NCBI RefSeq assembly: GCF_002909235.1
Contig: NZ_PHQQ01000012.1
Span: 62,001 to 126,000 of the forward strand
Source: Arenibacter catalasegens
Lineage (GTDB): Bacteria > Bacteroidota > Bacteroidia > Flavobacteriales > Flavobacteriaceae
Reading direction: 5' to 3'
DNA length: 64,000 nucleotides
The position numbers and the translations under genes are program-made. Each line of letters opens with the position of its first letter. The stretch's first letter is position 1. Positions 8,585 to 17,335 of the stretch are shown one piece after another. The notes beneath the pieces are model-generated. The model worked only from the letters and a program-made list of their open reading frames with translations. It was not told the DNA's origin and did no database searches.

Positions 8585-9901
8585 TTAAACAAACAAACTT
8601 AATATCAAAACTCCTATCAACCCCACAACACCTACAGTGGTTTCCATAACTGTCCATGTTTTTAGAGTGTCCTTTATGGATAGGTTAAAATATTCCTTAA
8701 ACAACCAGAATCCCCCATCATTTACATGGGAAAGCATTAAACTCCCCGACCCTATGGCGAGCACCATTAATTCCGCACTTACCCCAGTTGCATTTACCAA
8801 AGGTAAGACTATACCGGCTGTGGTGAGACCCGCAACAGTTGCAGAACCCACACACACCCTAATGACGGTAGCTACAAGCCATGCCAAGAGCAAAGGGGAA
8901 AAGCTGGAATCCTTTAATATATTGGCAATATAATCACTAACCCCACTATCTACCAGGACCTCTTTTAGTGCACCTGCACCTGCAATAATTAAGAGCACCA
9001 TAGTTATTCCTGAAATGGAACTTGCCACCGACCCCATTATGTCGGTCATTTCCTTCCCCCTAGCTAGGCCCAAGGTATAAATGGCCACCAATACCGCAAT
9101 CAACATCGCAATTACCGGGTTTCCTATGAAATTCACAACGGGTAAAATAGTTGCATCCTCGGGCAATAAAAGATCTGCCGCAGTTGCCAACATGATTAAA
9201 ATAACGGGGAGAAGTGCGGTAAAAATACTAATATTTATTCCCGGCATTTCTTCCTCCTTTAATATTGTCGGGTTTACAAATTCCTTTATAGGAGTGGCCG
9301 TTATATTTTTTATGGTTCGAGAAAATATTGGCCCTGCCAACGTAATGGCCGGAATGGCAATGATGGTGCCATAGAGAAGGGTTTTACCAATATCAGCATT
9401 AAACATTATAGCTATTGCCGTAGGGGCAGGATGCGGTGGGAGAAAACCATGTGTTACGGAAAGTGAGGCTATCATAGGTAGGCCCACATATAATAATGGC
9501 AGGCCCGTTGAAGCTGCAATAGTAAAGATCAGGGGAATTAATATTACAAAACCGACAGAATAGAACATGGGGATGCCCACTATAAATCCAGTCAATACCA
9601 AAGCCCACTGAATATTTTTAATCCCAAACTTGGCTACCAACTTGGTCGTTATTTGCTGTGCTGCTCCACTGTCTGCAACCAATTTCCCCAACATTGCCCC
9701 CAAACCTAAAATGATTACCAAAAAACCTAGCGTATTCCCAATTCCATTTTGGATGGATTGTATTACTCCTTGCAATTCCATTCCCTCGGCAATACCAACG
9801 GCAAGGGACACGATAATAAATGAAATAAAGGCGTTCAGTTTAAATTTGGCAATAAGTAAAAAGAGAAGAATTAATCCAAGTACAACAATAAGTAAAGGCA
9901 T
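8585..9901 (-). CDS. GntP-family permease (gluconate / D-serine type symporter)
   Basis: A ~438-aa hydrophobic protein with about 12 membrane segments and the GntP signature region ASLSVTHGFLPPHPAPTA near residues 145-165. I start at ATG 9901 (MPLLIVVLGLILLF), directly before the first helix; a start ten codons upstream adds polar residues. The family includes gluconate importers and the D-serine importer DsdX. It is the first gene of a four-gene operon with a D-Ser/D-Thr enzyme, RidA and a dipeptidase, so the substrate is more likely a D-amino acid than a sugar acid. Confidence 0.88.
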   Translation of the reverse strand: MPLLIVVLGLILLFLLIAKFKLNAFISFIIVSLAVGIAEGMELQGVIQSIQNGIGNTLGFLVIILGLGAMLGKLVADSGAAQQITTKLVAKFGIKNIQWALVLTGFIVGIPMFYSVGFVILIPLIFTIAASTGLPLLYVGLPMIASLSVTHGFLPPHPAPTAIAIMFNADIGKTLLYGTIIAIPAITLAGPIFSRTIKNITATPIKEFVNPTILKEEEMPGINISIFTALLPVILIMLATAADLLLPEDATILPVVNFIGNPVIAMLIAVLVAIYTLGLARGKEMTDIMGSVASSISGITMVLLIIAGAGALKEVLVDSGVSDYIANILKDSSFSPLLLAWLVATVIRVCVGSATVAGLTTAGIVLPLVNATGVSAELMVLAIGSGSLMLSHVNDGGFWLFKEYFNLSIKDTLKTWTVMETTVGVVGLIGVLILSLFV

Positions 9902-9983
9902 AATTAGGGTTTGGCGGTTAATTATATACAATTCTTAAATATACTATATCACTTCATAAAATTAACCTCCCATAAGGAAAAAT

Positions 9984-10559
9984 TTAGAATTGGTAAGTAA
10001 AGGTTAAGGAATAGGTATTTCGATAATTAGCAAATCCGAGTGACATCTGCTCGCTTTTATAGGGTTTAGTAAAAATATAAGTACTCCCAATTCCTATGGC
10101 CGCACCAGCAAAAACATCCCAGAAATCATGAAAACCATCCGGAGCTTCGGTTCTACTTACGGCAACCAAACTAGCCAGAATATAGGCCGGAATTCCATAG
10201 CTCCATCCGTACCTACGCTGAATAAATGATGCACCCGAAAATGCCGATGACGTATGTCCGGAGGGAAAGGAATCATAAAGATTTCTGCCTTCCGGTCTTT
10301 TCTTCTTGGTAATATGTTTTAAGGAATAGGTAAGCGCTAGTGTAGTTCCATAAGAAAAGGCCAATTTCTTGGTACCCTCGTAATCTTTATGGATCAAGGT
10401 CATAATACCGGCAGTAATGGGAAGTGCCAATTGCAAAACATCTCCAGTATCTTCAAGGACATATTCCCACTTCTCATGACCACCCTCAGTGTCCTGGGAG
10501 TAACTTTTAATGCTTAAAATTAAGAAGACACATATGATATTTATACACCTCTTTCCCAT
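9984..10559 (-). CDS. PAP2-family phosphatase, secreted or membrane-attached
   Basis: A ~191-aa protein with an N-terminal hydrophobic segment (INIICVFLILSIKSYSQ) that resembles a cleaved signal ending SYS-Q. The three PAP2 motifs are present: KHITKKKRPEG, PSGHTSSAF, and SRTEAPDGFHDFWDVFAG with the catalytic His. Such enzymes hydrolyse lipid phosphates, undecaprenyl diphosphate or phosphatidylglycerol phosphate at the membrane. Length is typical of a short PAP2 protein. I chose ATG 10559 over 10565; the two differ by two residues. Confidence 0.85.
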   Translation of the reverse strand: MGKRCINIICVFLILSIKSYSQDTEGGHEKWEYVLEDTGDVLQLALPITAGIMTLIHKDYEGTKKLAFSYGTTLALTYSLKHITKKKRPEGRNLYDSFPSGHTSSAFSGASFIQRRYGWSYGIPAYILASLVAVSRTEAPDGFHDFWDVFAGAAIGIGSTYIFTKPYKSEQMSLGFANYRNTYSLTFTYQF

Positions 10560-10565
10560 GTACAA

Positions 10566-10948
10566 TTTTTATCGTAATACTTAATTAAATTTCAAATACC
10601 CCAAGGCTCATTCATTGGACAATGTCTTGGTTGAAACCAAAAAATAAAGATCAAAAGGGGAATCCGTAATACCCAACCAAAACTGACATTCACCTTAACT
10701 ACAGACCATGTTATATGCTTGAAGATAAAAAAATATTTAATAGCAATTCATGCAGTTTAATTTTAAGGTCGATTATATTTTTACCACCTGTGTAATTTTT
10801 GTAACTTTAAGAGAATCGCCATCTACAGAATTAGAGTTTTAAAATTCCATTCTGACGCCCATTGTTGGACCAAATAAAAAGTAACTTATACGCTCTAGGG
10901 TCCAAATAAATTATTAGTAGCCTTTTACAATTGAAAACCGCAAACATC
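10566..10948. other. divergent intergenic region, no gene seen
   Basis: A 383-bp AT-rich gap separates the divergent PAP2 and stomatin-like genes. I found no convincing ORF, RNA fold or exact TTG/TAnnTTTG promoter in it, though both genes must be transcribed from here. Confidence 0.6.
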
Positions 10949-11704
10949 ATGGCAGCACCTTTTATGTTCATCATCATTTTAGTATTGTTTTTATTGGCTG
11001 GAATACGTATTGTTTTTGAATATAAAAGAGCCCTGAAATTTAGGTTCGGGAAGTACGTAAAAACCTTACAGCCAGGTTTTAGGTGGATCATCCCCCTTGT
11101 GGAAACTATTCAAACGGTGGATATTCGTGTTATCACTATCAATATTATTTCCCAGGAAGTAATGACTGAGGACAATGTTCCCTGTAGTATAGATGGAGTG
11201 GTTTTCTTTAAGATAAACAATCCTGAAAAAGCCGTATTGGAAGTGGAAGAATATAGGTTTGCCATTACACAATTATCCCAAGCAGCATTAAGGGATGTCT
11301 GTGGTAAGGTGGAACTGGATACCATCCTATCCAAACGTGAAGAAATGGGAAAGAATATCAAAGCCATTGTTGAATTGGAAACCAAGGAATGGGGCATTGT
11401 AATTATTGACGTCAAAATTAAGGACATTCAATTACCAGAAAATATGAAACGGATGATGGCCAACCAGGCCGAAGCCGAACGGTCCAGAAGGGCACGAATT
11501 ATATTGGCATTGGCCGAAGAACAGGCAGCAGGAAAATTGTTGGAAGCGGGTAAATTAATAGACCAATCACCTTCCGCAATAAAATTAAGGCTTTACCAAA
11601 CTTTATCCAATATCGCCGCAGAAAAAAATTCCACCATTCTTTTTCCTTTCCCGGAGGAGGCTTTGCCTAGAAACAAAAAAAAGAAAACTAAAAACAAAAA
11701 ATAG
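10949..11704 (+). CDS. SPFH/stomatin-like (slipin, band 7) membrane protein
   Basis: A 251-aa protein from ATG 10949; the in-frame TTG at 10931 only adds six polar residues. It has one N-terminal membrane helix (FMFIIILVLFLLAGI) followed by the band-7 domain: RALKFRFGKYVKTLQPGF, then VDIRVITINIISQEVMTEDN. A helical segment with NQAEAERSRRARIILA follows, and a very basic tail ends the protein. Slipins form oligomeric scaffolds in the inner membrane. No NfeD-like protease gene is adjacent. Its last codons lie 60 bp before tag. Confidence 0.88.
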   Translation: MAAPFMFIIILVLFLLAGIRIVFEYKRALKFRFGKYVKTLQPGFRWIIPLVETIQTVDIRVITINIISQEVMTEDNVPCSIDGVVFFKINNPEKAVLEVEEYRFAITQLSQAALRDVCGKVELDTILSKREEMGKNIKAIVELETKEWGIVIIDVKIKDIQLPENMKRMMANQAEAERSRRARIILALAEEQAAGKLLEAGKLIDQSPSAIKLRLYQTLSNIAAEKNSTILFPFPEEALPRNKKKKTKNKK

Positions 11705-11764
11705 TTACTGTACTTTGTTAGAATCATGGTTTCTTTATCTTTATTGAAAGTTTGAATTTCAACA

Positions 11765-12328
11765 ATGGAAAAAAATAGATGCGGTTGGTGCAAAGGAGAT
11801 GCCCTATACGAGCAGTACCACGACGAAGAATGGGGTGTCCCCATTAAGGATGATGACCTACTTTTTGAATTTTTGATTCTGGAAACCTTCCAGGCTGGCT
11901 TAAGCTGGATAACCATACTTAGAAAAAGGGAAAACTTTAGGAAGGCATTAGATGATTTTGATTACAAAAAAATAGCTAAATACGGGGAACCAAAAATTGA
12001 ATCCTTGCTACAGGATGCGGGAATTATTAGGAATAAACTCAAAATAAGGGCCACCGTTACCAATGCACAGGAGTTTATAAATCTACAAAAGGAATTTGGT
12101 AGTTTTAGTAAGTATATATGGGGGTTTGTTGATGGCCGGCCCATAAAGAACAAAAATAAGGATTATAAGAATGCTCCAGCCAATACCCCATTATCCGACA
12201 CCATAAGTAAAGATTTAAAAAAACGCGGATTTAAATTTGTCGGGAGCACAGTAATTTATGCCCACATGCAAGCGACGGGCATGGTAAATGATCATGAGAT
12301 AAATTGTTTTAGATATAATGAAGTATAG
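11765..12328 (+). CDS. tag: DNA-3-methyladenine glycosylase I
   Basis: A 187-aa protein matching the Tag family. It opens with RCGWCKGDALYEQYHDEEWG, in which the CGWC cysteine is a zinc ligand, continues with the substrate-pocket segment ETFQAGLSWITILRKRENF, and ends with YAHMQATGMVNDHEINCFR carrying the other zinc His/Cys ligands. It excises 3-methyladenine from alkylated DNA. Its stop overlaps the start of a secreted-protein gene by 11 bp, so the two are probably co-translated. Confidence 0.95.
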   Translation: MEKNRCGWCKGDALYEQYHDEEWGVPIKDDDLLFEFLILETFQAGLSWITILRKRENFRKALDDFDYKKIAKYGEPKIESLLQDAGIIRNKLKIRATVTNAQEFINLQKEFGSFSKYIWGFVDGRPIKNKNKDYKNAPANTPLSDTISKDLKKRGFKFVGSTVIYAHMQATGMVNDHEINCFRYNEV

Positions 12329-12884
12329 TTACCTAATCTCATGGCTATTTTTGACCCTCAGCCTAACATGTTTTTCCCAGGCGAAACTGGAAAGGGAACA
12401 TCGCATTAAAAAATCGCAATTTCCTACTATAGAAGTTGAAGCTCTTCCCTTGGAGACTGCCAAAAAATTAAGGTATTATAAGGAGGTTGACTCCTCTATA
12501 ATTACCTATATCCTAAAGTTTAGGATAAAAAAAATGCACTATCATATTGATTTCAACGAAAAGGGAGCGATTCAAAATACGGGATTCGGAGTAAAGGAAG
12601 TTGACATCCCAACAGACACCTATGCCAATATAAATTCATTTCTAAAGGAGAATTTTAGAAATATTAAAATTAAATATATTCAGCAGCGCTATCCCGGAAA
12701 TTCGGATAATATTCTGAAAAATACTTTTCAAAATCTGATATTGCCCAACAACACTTACAAACTAATGTTTCGTGCAAAAAAAACGGATGAAAAGGAAGAC
12801 TTTTTAGCGATATTCGATGCTGAGGGAAATGTGATAAAGACCACAATGGCCTTACCGGCCAATTACGATCGTGTACTATATTGA
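12318..12884 (+). CDS. secreted hypothetical protein, PepSY-like features
   Basis: A 188-aa protein with a signal peptide (SYLISWLFLTLSLTCFSQ). I do not recognise a named family. The mature chain has alternating basic helices and short strands. It includes FPTIEVEALPLETAKKLRYY near 35-55 and ends with FLAIFDAEGNVIKTTMALPANYD, which resembles the dGxv-kt strand of PepSY-like periplasmic proteins. The gene overlaps tag by 11 bp, an arrangement that says operon but suggests no shared pathway. Confidence 0.7.
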   Translation: MKYSYLISWLFLTLSLTCFSQAKLEREHRIKKSQFPTIEVEALPLETAKKLRYYKEVDSSIITYILKFRIKKMHYHIDFNEKGAIQNTGFGVKEVDIPTDTYANINSFLKENFRNIKIKYIQQRYPGNSDNILKNTFQNLILPNNTYKLMFRAKKTDEKEDFLAIFDAEGNVIKTTMALPANYDRVLY

Positions 12885-12907
12885 ATAAAAGTATAGAGAC
12901 CTGACAG

Positions 12908-13543
12908 CTAACCTTTTAGAATTTCAATAAATTTTTTCCTAGGAATTTCTTCCGCACCAAGACTTTCCAAATGGGCGGTATACACCTGACAGTCGATTAG
13001 TTTATACCTCTTTTGTTGCATCTCTTCTGCTAATCTTATAAAAGCAAATTTGGAGGCATTACTGGTATTACTGAACATACTTTCCCCACAGAAAACGCTT
13101 CCAAGATCTATCCCGTACAAGCCCCCTACCAAAAGATCGTTTTCATATACTTCAATAGACTTTGCAATTCCCATTTGATGTAAGCGCAAGTATGCACTTT
13201 TCATTTCAGGAGTAATCCAGGTTCCTTTTTGATCTTTTCGTTTTATGGCAGAACAGGCATCAATGACTTTTTCAAATTCGGTATTCCAAGAAATTCTAAA
13301 CCTATTGGATTTTATAACTTGGCGCATGCTTTTGGATATCTTTATTTTCTCTGGAATCAAGACCATACGTGGATCTGGACTCCACCAAAGAATAATGGAA
13401 TCCTCATTAAACCATGGAAATATCCCATTTTTATATGCCAATAGCAGTCGCTCCGGGGACAAATCACCCCCAACGGCCAACAATCCGTCTTCATCGGCCT
13501 TTTCTACATTTGGAAACTGTAAACGATGGTCCAAGAGAAACAT
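12908..13543 (-). CDS. aat: leucyl/phenylalanyl-tRNA-protein transferase
   Basis: A 211-aa protein of typical Aat length. Diagnostic segments are FPNVEKADEDGLLAVGGDLS near 10-30, YKNGIFPWF, WWSPDPRMVL, and later LVGGLYGIDLGSVFCGESMF. Aat adds Leu or Phe from aminoacyl-tRNA to N-terminal Lys/Arg of proteins, marking them for ClpS/ClpAP degradation. The gene stands alone, 3' end to 3' end with the tag operon across 24 bp. Confidence 0.95.
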   Translation of the reverse strand: MFLLDHRLQFPNVEKADEDGLLAVGGDLSPERLLLAYKNGIFPWFNEDSIILWWSPDPRMVLIPEKIKISKSMRQVIKSNRFRISWNTEFEKVIDACSAIKRKDQKGTWITPEMKSAYLRLHQMGIAKSIEVYENDLLVGGLYGIDLGSVFCGESMFSNTSNASKFAFIRLAEEMQQKRYKLIDCQVYTAHLESLGAEEIPRKKFIEILKG

Positions 13544-13572
13544 TTTTACATTAATTTATGGTCCCTAAAATT

Positions 13573-13611
13573 AAGAAAACCTATTCGGTCATGAACAGAA
13601 TAGGTTTTCTC
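13573..13611 (-). terminator. hairpin downstream of the DUF3127 gene
   Basis: Arms AGAAAACCTATTC (13574-13586) and its exact complement at 13598-13610 enclose an 11-nt loop. Read on the minus strand the stem is followed by TTAATTTT, a modest U-tract. It lies 72 bp after the DUF3127 stop and before aat. Confidence 0.6.
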
Positions 13612-13682
13612 ATATTTCACTTTAAATAACCTTTCAGAACGATAACAATTCCGTTCTTAGGTAATATTGGATTGCACTTGTG

Positions 13683-14060
13683 TTAGAATGGCAAGTCGTC
13701 GTGGTCTTCCTCATTTAAATTATCCGCAGGTTCAAAAGCATCCATTGGTGGAACTGGTGGTATCCCAGCAGCACCTGCTTCCTCCTGTAGATTCTCGATT
13801 CTCCAACCCTGAATAGAATTGAAATATTTGGTCTCCCCTTGTGGGTTAACCCATTCCCTACCTCTAAGGTTAATACTAATTTTCACACCTTGGCCGGCGC
13901 CAAAATTATTTAATAAGTCACATTTATCCTGTACAAACTCTACCATAATATGTTGTGGATATTGTTCCTCCGTAGTTACTACTACTTCCCTCTTTCTAAA
14001 TCCGTTGCTCCCAAATGTTTGGGTTTCACCTACTGTCTTAATTTTCCCTTGTATTTCCAT
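13683..14060 (-). CDS. DUF3127 protein, OB-fold-like (possible ssDNA-binding relative)
   Basis: A 125-aa protein that fits DUF3127, a Bacteroidota family of small OB-fold-like proteins. The conserved core is EIQGKIKTVGETQTFGSNGF-KREVVVTT near 2-32, then CDLLNNF-AGQGVKISINLRGREW near 47-75 and YFNSIQGWRIE near 84-95. The C-terminal 25 residues are acidic and disordered (ending NEEDHDDLPF), like the tip of bacterial SSB that recruits partner proteins. The SSB-like reading is inference; no function is established to my knowledge. Confidence 0.85.
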   Translation of the reverse strand: MEIQGKIKTVGETQTFGSNGFRKREVVVTTEEQYPQHIMVEFVQDKCDLLNNFGAGQGVKISINLRGREWVNPQGETKYFNSIQGWRIENLQEEAGAAGIPPVPPMDAFEPADNLNEEDHDDLPF

Positions 14061-14264
14061 TTTACTATTTATATAATTCTACTTCGTATTCTTTTTTTGT
14101 CAATATTAAGCAATTTGAATAGGAACACCTAAAACAAAAGTTCCCATCTTAATTTTTTGGGAGTCAGCCCCTAAAATAGTCTTACGCATCAATCCACTTT
14201 GTAACCTATTAAAATTTCTATTCAAAAAAAATGATAATGCCTTTGACCCTTTTGGTTTAACCGT

Positions 14265-15155
14265 TCATGAGGGCATATCTGCCAATAAAATTTTCCAAGC
14301 CGAAAGCACATCCTTAATTTTTAATAGTTCTCGGGCCTTGGCGTGCTGTAAGGCTACATCACCTGAACTTAAGATAGCCCTGAACTCTATATTACTTTCA
14401 ACATACTGCTGCACCTCTTCCTTGGATGGCAATTTTTCTATATTTCCCAACATTCCCAAATCGTTACCTGTAAGGACATTGCTGAGCCTAATATTTCCAG
14501 GTATCTGATCAACACCTATACCTAAACTAGCCACTGGCTTGGGCACTTCAAACAAACCTAAATTAGCCCTACTGTACCAATTACCGCCCATCCGAGCCAC
14601 TTGGTCTATTTTAAACTGATCAATGTTACCATTTTCGTCCAAAATAGCTGTATCCACATGTATCTTCAGCACTTCTGAAAAGATAAGATTACCTGCACCA
14701 CCCTTTTTCCCCAGCGGTTCCACTTTAACAACCTTACACTCAAATTGCACTGGAGACTCTGCAACCCTAAATGGTTTTACCATTTCCGAAGCCAACATGG
14801 TTAATCCTGACTTTATAAATTCATTTTCACCTTCCTTGTACTCTGAACTGGCCAGAGACACTTGCTGAACTATACTATAGTTGACAACGTTAATAACTAC
14901 CTCCATATTCTTAAGCACATTCTCCAAGGTATGTTTCGTGCTGTTGTCACGAACTCTTCTGGATGGAGAAAATATCAAAATAGGTGGGTTGGAACTAAAA
15001 ACATTGAAAAAACTAAAAGGTGATAAATTAGGCCTTCCCTTTTCATCAATGGTACTGGCAAAAGCAATAGGTCTAGGTCCAACCGCGCCTAACAAATACC
15101 CATGTAATTTGGCTGTGGGTACTTCAGAGGCCGTGATAGTAACCATTTTTTTCAT
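14265..15155 (-). CDS. flavin reductase-family protein (FMN-binding split barrel)
   Basis: A ~296-aa protein. The split-barrel FMN-binding core has LLGAVGPRPIAFASTIDEKG near 20-40, then NLSPFSFFNVFSSNPPILIF and SRRVRDNSTKHTLENV, all typical of flavin-reductase-like proteins that bind FMN and may use NAD(P)H. About 100 residues after the barrel are helical and lack a clear family match. I chose ATG 15155; the frame extends ten codons upstream and another ATG lies at 15146. Substrate unknown. Confidence 0.82.
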   Translation of the reverse strand: MKKMVTITASEVPTAKLHGYLLGAVGPRPIAFASTIDEKGRPNLSPFSFFNVFSSNPPILIFSPSRRVRDNSTKHTLENVLKNMEVVINVVNYSIVQQVSLASSEYKEGENEFIKSGLTMLASEMVKPFRVAESPVQFECKVVKVEPLGKKGGAGNLIFSEVLKIHVDTAILDENGNIDQFKIDQVARMGGNWYSRANLGLFEVPKPVASLGIGVDQIPGNIRLSNVLTGNDLGMLGNIEKLPSKEEVQQYVESNIEFRAILSSGDVALQHAKARELLKIKDVLSAWKILLADMPS

Positions 15156-15264
15156 AGTGCGTAAAGGTACACAAAATGTAAGCAAAATGAAATAAGGAGG
15201 TAGATATCAAAATAGAATATCTTTGTACAAATTGCGTTATCTTTAAGTATAATTTTATAGTTGG

Positions 15265-16413
15265 ATGGATTTTAGTCCTAAAAAGAAAACTTCGAACCTA
15301 CTGTTATTAATAGCTTCCTTTGCTATTGTAAGTTTAATATTGTGGAACACTAACAGTTTCTTTAAGAAGTTCAAGGAAGAAGAACGCCATAAAATGGAGA
15401 TTTGGGCAACTGCACAATCTGAATTTTTATCACTTCCCGTAGATGCCGATCCAGGCAATCTGCATATCAAAATATTTCAGAACAACACCTCTACCCCCAT
15501 GATACTGGTAAACAAGGACAGTACCATAAAAGTGAACAACATGCCGAGCATCCAAAAAACGGACACTTTATTTATCCATGGGAAAATAAATAAATTTAAA
15601 GAAGAGAATAAGCCGATTTCCATAGAATATAAGGGGGAAAATTTGGCCACACTTTATTATGGGAATTCTGAGGTCCTCAATAAGTTGAAATATTACCCTA
15701 TTGCCCTTTTGTTGATTATCTTCCTATTTGGAACGGTAATCTATTTCTTATTTAAGACCAATAAAACATCGGAACAAAATAAACTTTGGGCGGGTATGGC
15801 CAAAGAGACCGCTCACCAGATCGGCACCCCACTTTCTTCCCTTTTAGGATGGAACGAGTTATTGAGGGCAGAAAATATTAATCCAGAAATTACCAAGGAA
15901 ATTGAAAAGGATATAAGCCGATTGGAAACAATAACCGAACGCTTTTCGAAGATCGGATCATTACCTATCCTTAAAGAGCACGACATCGTTGAAGAGACGA
16001 AGAGTGCCTTTGATTATTTAAAATTAAGAAGTTCCAAACTCATCCATTTTTCATTTAATTCCCAAATAGACCATGTACCAGTACTTCTTAACAAGGCCTT
16101 GTACAATTGGACCATAGAGAACTTGGTGAAGAATGGTATAGATGCTATGAGAGGCAAAGGCAGTATTGCCATAGAAATAATTCCCAACGGAAATTGGGTT
16201 AGAATTTTAATCACCGATACAGGTGCAGGAATCCCAAAAAAGAATTTTCAGACGATATTTAATCCGGGGGTTACCAGTAAAAAAAGGGGATGGGGCCTAG
16301 GCCTCTCCTTGGTGAAAAGAATTGTGGAAGAGTACCACAAAGGCAAAATTAAAGTACTAACATCCACGAAGGAGGGTACCATAATGCAAATTACTTTTAA
16401 AGTAAAAAATTAA
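15265..16413 (+). CDS. membrane sensor histidine kinase
   Basis: A 382-aa kinase with two membrane helices (about 10-29 and 142-162) around a periplasmic sensor loop of ~110 residues with no recognised domain. The H-box is MAKETAHQIGTPLSSLLGW with phosphoacceptor His near 187, the N-box is NLVKNGIDAM, and the G-boxes are DTGAGI and GWGLGLSLV. No HAMP domain or receiver is present. No response-regulator gene is adjacent, so it is an orphan kinase. It overlaps nothing but leads by 4 bp into a small zinc-ribbon-like gene that is probably co-transcribed. Confidence 0.9.
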   Translation: MDFSPKKKTSNLLLLIASFAIVSLILWNTNSFFKKFKEEERHKMEIWATAQSEFLSLPVDADPGNLHIKIFQNNTSTPMILVNKDSTIKVNNMPSIQKTDTLFIHGKINKFKEENKPISIEYKGENLATLYYGNSEVLNKLKYYPIALLLIIFLFGTVIYFLFKTNKTSEQNKLWAGMAKETAHQIGTPLSSLLGWNELLRAENINPEITKEIEKDISRLETITERFSKIGSLPILKEHDIVEETKSAFDYLKLRSSKLIHFSFNSQIDHVPVLLNKALYNWTIENLVKNGIDAMRGKGSIAIEIIPNGNWVRILITDTGAGIPKKNFQTIFNPGVTSKKRGWGLGLSLVKRIVEEYHKGKIKVLTSTKEGTIMQITFKVKN

Positions 16414-16417
16414 GGCG

Positions 16418-16768
16418 ATGGCAAAGGAGAAATTAGTTATAATAAAAGAGGCCGATTTAACGAACAATTGTCCCGAATGTTTTAACCAGGATTTAAGGTT
16501 GACTTTTTATCAAAGACATACGTATGGGCGACTTTATGATAGAACCACTAAGGATGTGAACCATGATATTAAATGTAAAAAATGTAATTCTATCATCTAT
16601 CCTGTAACTTGGACCGCGGACATAGAGCGCGTTTATGAATACTATCAAAAAATGACCGACCCGGATCGTGCATCCATACGTTTTACTACTCTATTTTATG
16701 TTTTAACCCTATTACTAATAATCGTAGTCGCCGCTGGGGTCTATATTTATTTAGCGGGCATTATTTAA
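16418..16768 (+). CDS. small membrane protein with N-terminal zinc-ribbon-like cysteines
   Basis: A 116-aa protein with two CxxC pairs (C18/C21 and C53/C56) arranged like a zinc ribbon and one C-terminal membrane helix (FYVLTLLLIIVVAAGVYIYL near 90-112). I do not know a named family. It starts 4 bp after the kinase stop, so it is probably made with that kinase. Its stop overlaps the 3' end of the convergent HIT gene by 8 bp. It may be a tail-anchored accessory of the kinase; this is only context. Confidence 0.75.
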   Translation: MAKEKLVIIKEADLTNNCPECFNQDLRLTFYQRHTYGRLYDRTTKDVNHDIKCKKCNSIIYPVTWTADIERVYEYYQKMTDPDRASIRFTTLFYVLTLLLIIVVAAGVYIYLAGII

Positions 16769-17153
16769 TATTGGACTTGATTTTTTCCGCTATATCCGTA
16801 AAATCCTTTGGAGCAAGAGATGCTTTATGCTGAAAGGTGGCATCCCCCATTCCGTTTAGAGGAATTAAATGCACGTGTACATGGGGAACTTCGAGGCCTA
16901 TTACCGTCAGTCCCACTCTATTGCAAGGTACACTAGCTTCAATAGCCAAGCCTATTTTCCTTGAAAAGGCCATTAACCCCAGATAAGTTTCCTCGTCCAG
17001 GTCCAAGAGTTTGTCCACTTCTTTTTTGGGAACGCATAATGTGTGTCCCAAAGCGTTGGGATTAATATCTAGGAAGGCAAAATAATTTTCATCCTCGGCA
17101 ATTTTATAAGAGGGAATTTCACCATTGATGATTTTTGTAAAAATAGATGGCAT
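16761..17153 (-). CDS. HIT-family nucleotide hydrolase/transferase
   Basis: A 130-aa HIT protein of HinT/HIT-like type. The catalytic histidine triad is H91-V-H93-V-H95 followed by LIP. The N-terminal segment FTKIINGEIPSYKIAEDE and FLDINPNALGHTLCVPKK match the family closely. Such enzymes hydrolyse AMP-lysine, ADP-sulfate or related adenylates in the cytoplasm. The gene sits downstream of greA on the same strand with a greA terminator in between, so it probably has its own promoter. Confidence 0.93.
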   Translation of the reverse strand: MPSIFTKIINGEIPSYKIAEDENYFAFLDINPNALGHTLCVPKKEVDKLLDLDEETYLGLMAFSRKIGLAIEASVPCNRVGLTVIGLEVPHVHVHLIPLNGMGDATFQHKASLAPKDFTDIAEKIKSNIK

Positions 17154-17280
17154 ATTTCTGAACTTTAAATCAATTTAAAAGATAATGCAAAAATTTTAAA
17201 CACACCCTCAAATAATTTTTTGTGTGTATAAGGTCTGCTATATTTCTGAGCAATACCTCTATTAGGCACCTCATTAAAAA

Positions 17281-17316
17281 TAAAGTCCCCAATTGAAAAA
17301 ATCAACTGGGGACTTA
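17281..17316 (-). terminator. Rho-independent terminator of greA
   Basis: An inverted repeat (arms AGTCCCCAATTG at about 17284-17295 and CAACTGGGGACT at 17304-17315, one mismatch) lies 20 bp after the greA stop. On the minus strand the stem is followed by a T-rich run TTATTTTTA. Confidence 0.8.
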
Positions 17317-17335
17317 TGTTGTATAGTAAAATGGG

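Noticed and set aside
10831-11091. 86-aa minus-strand ORF
   Set aside because: It overlaps the stomatin-like gene on the opposite strand and has no recognisable features.
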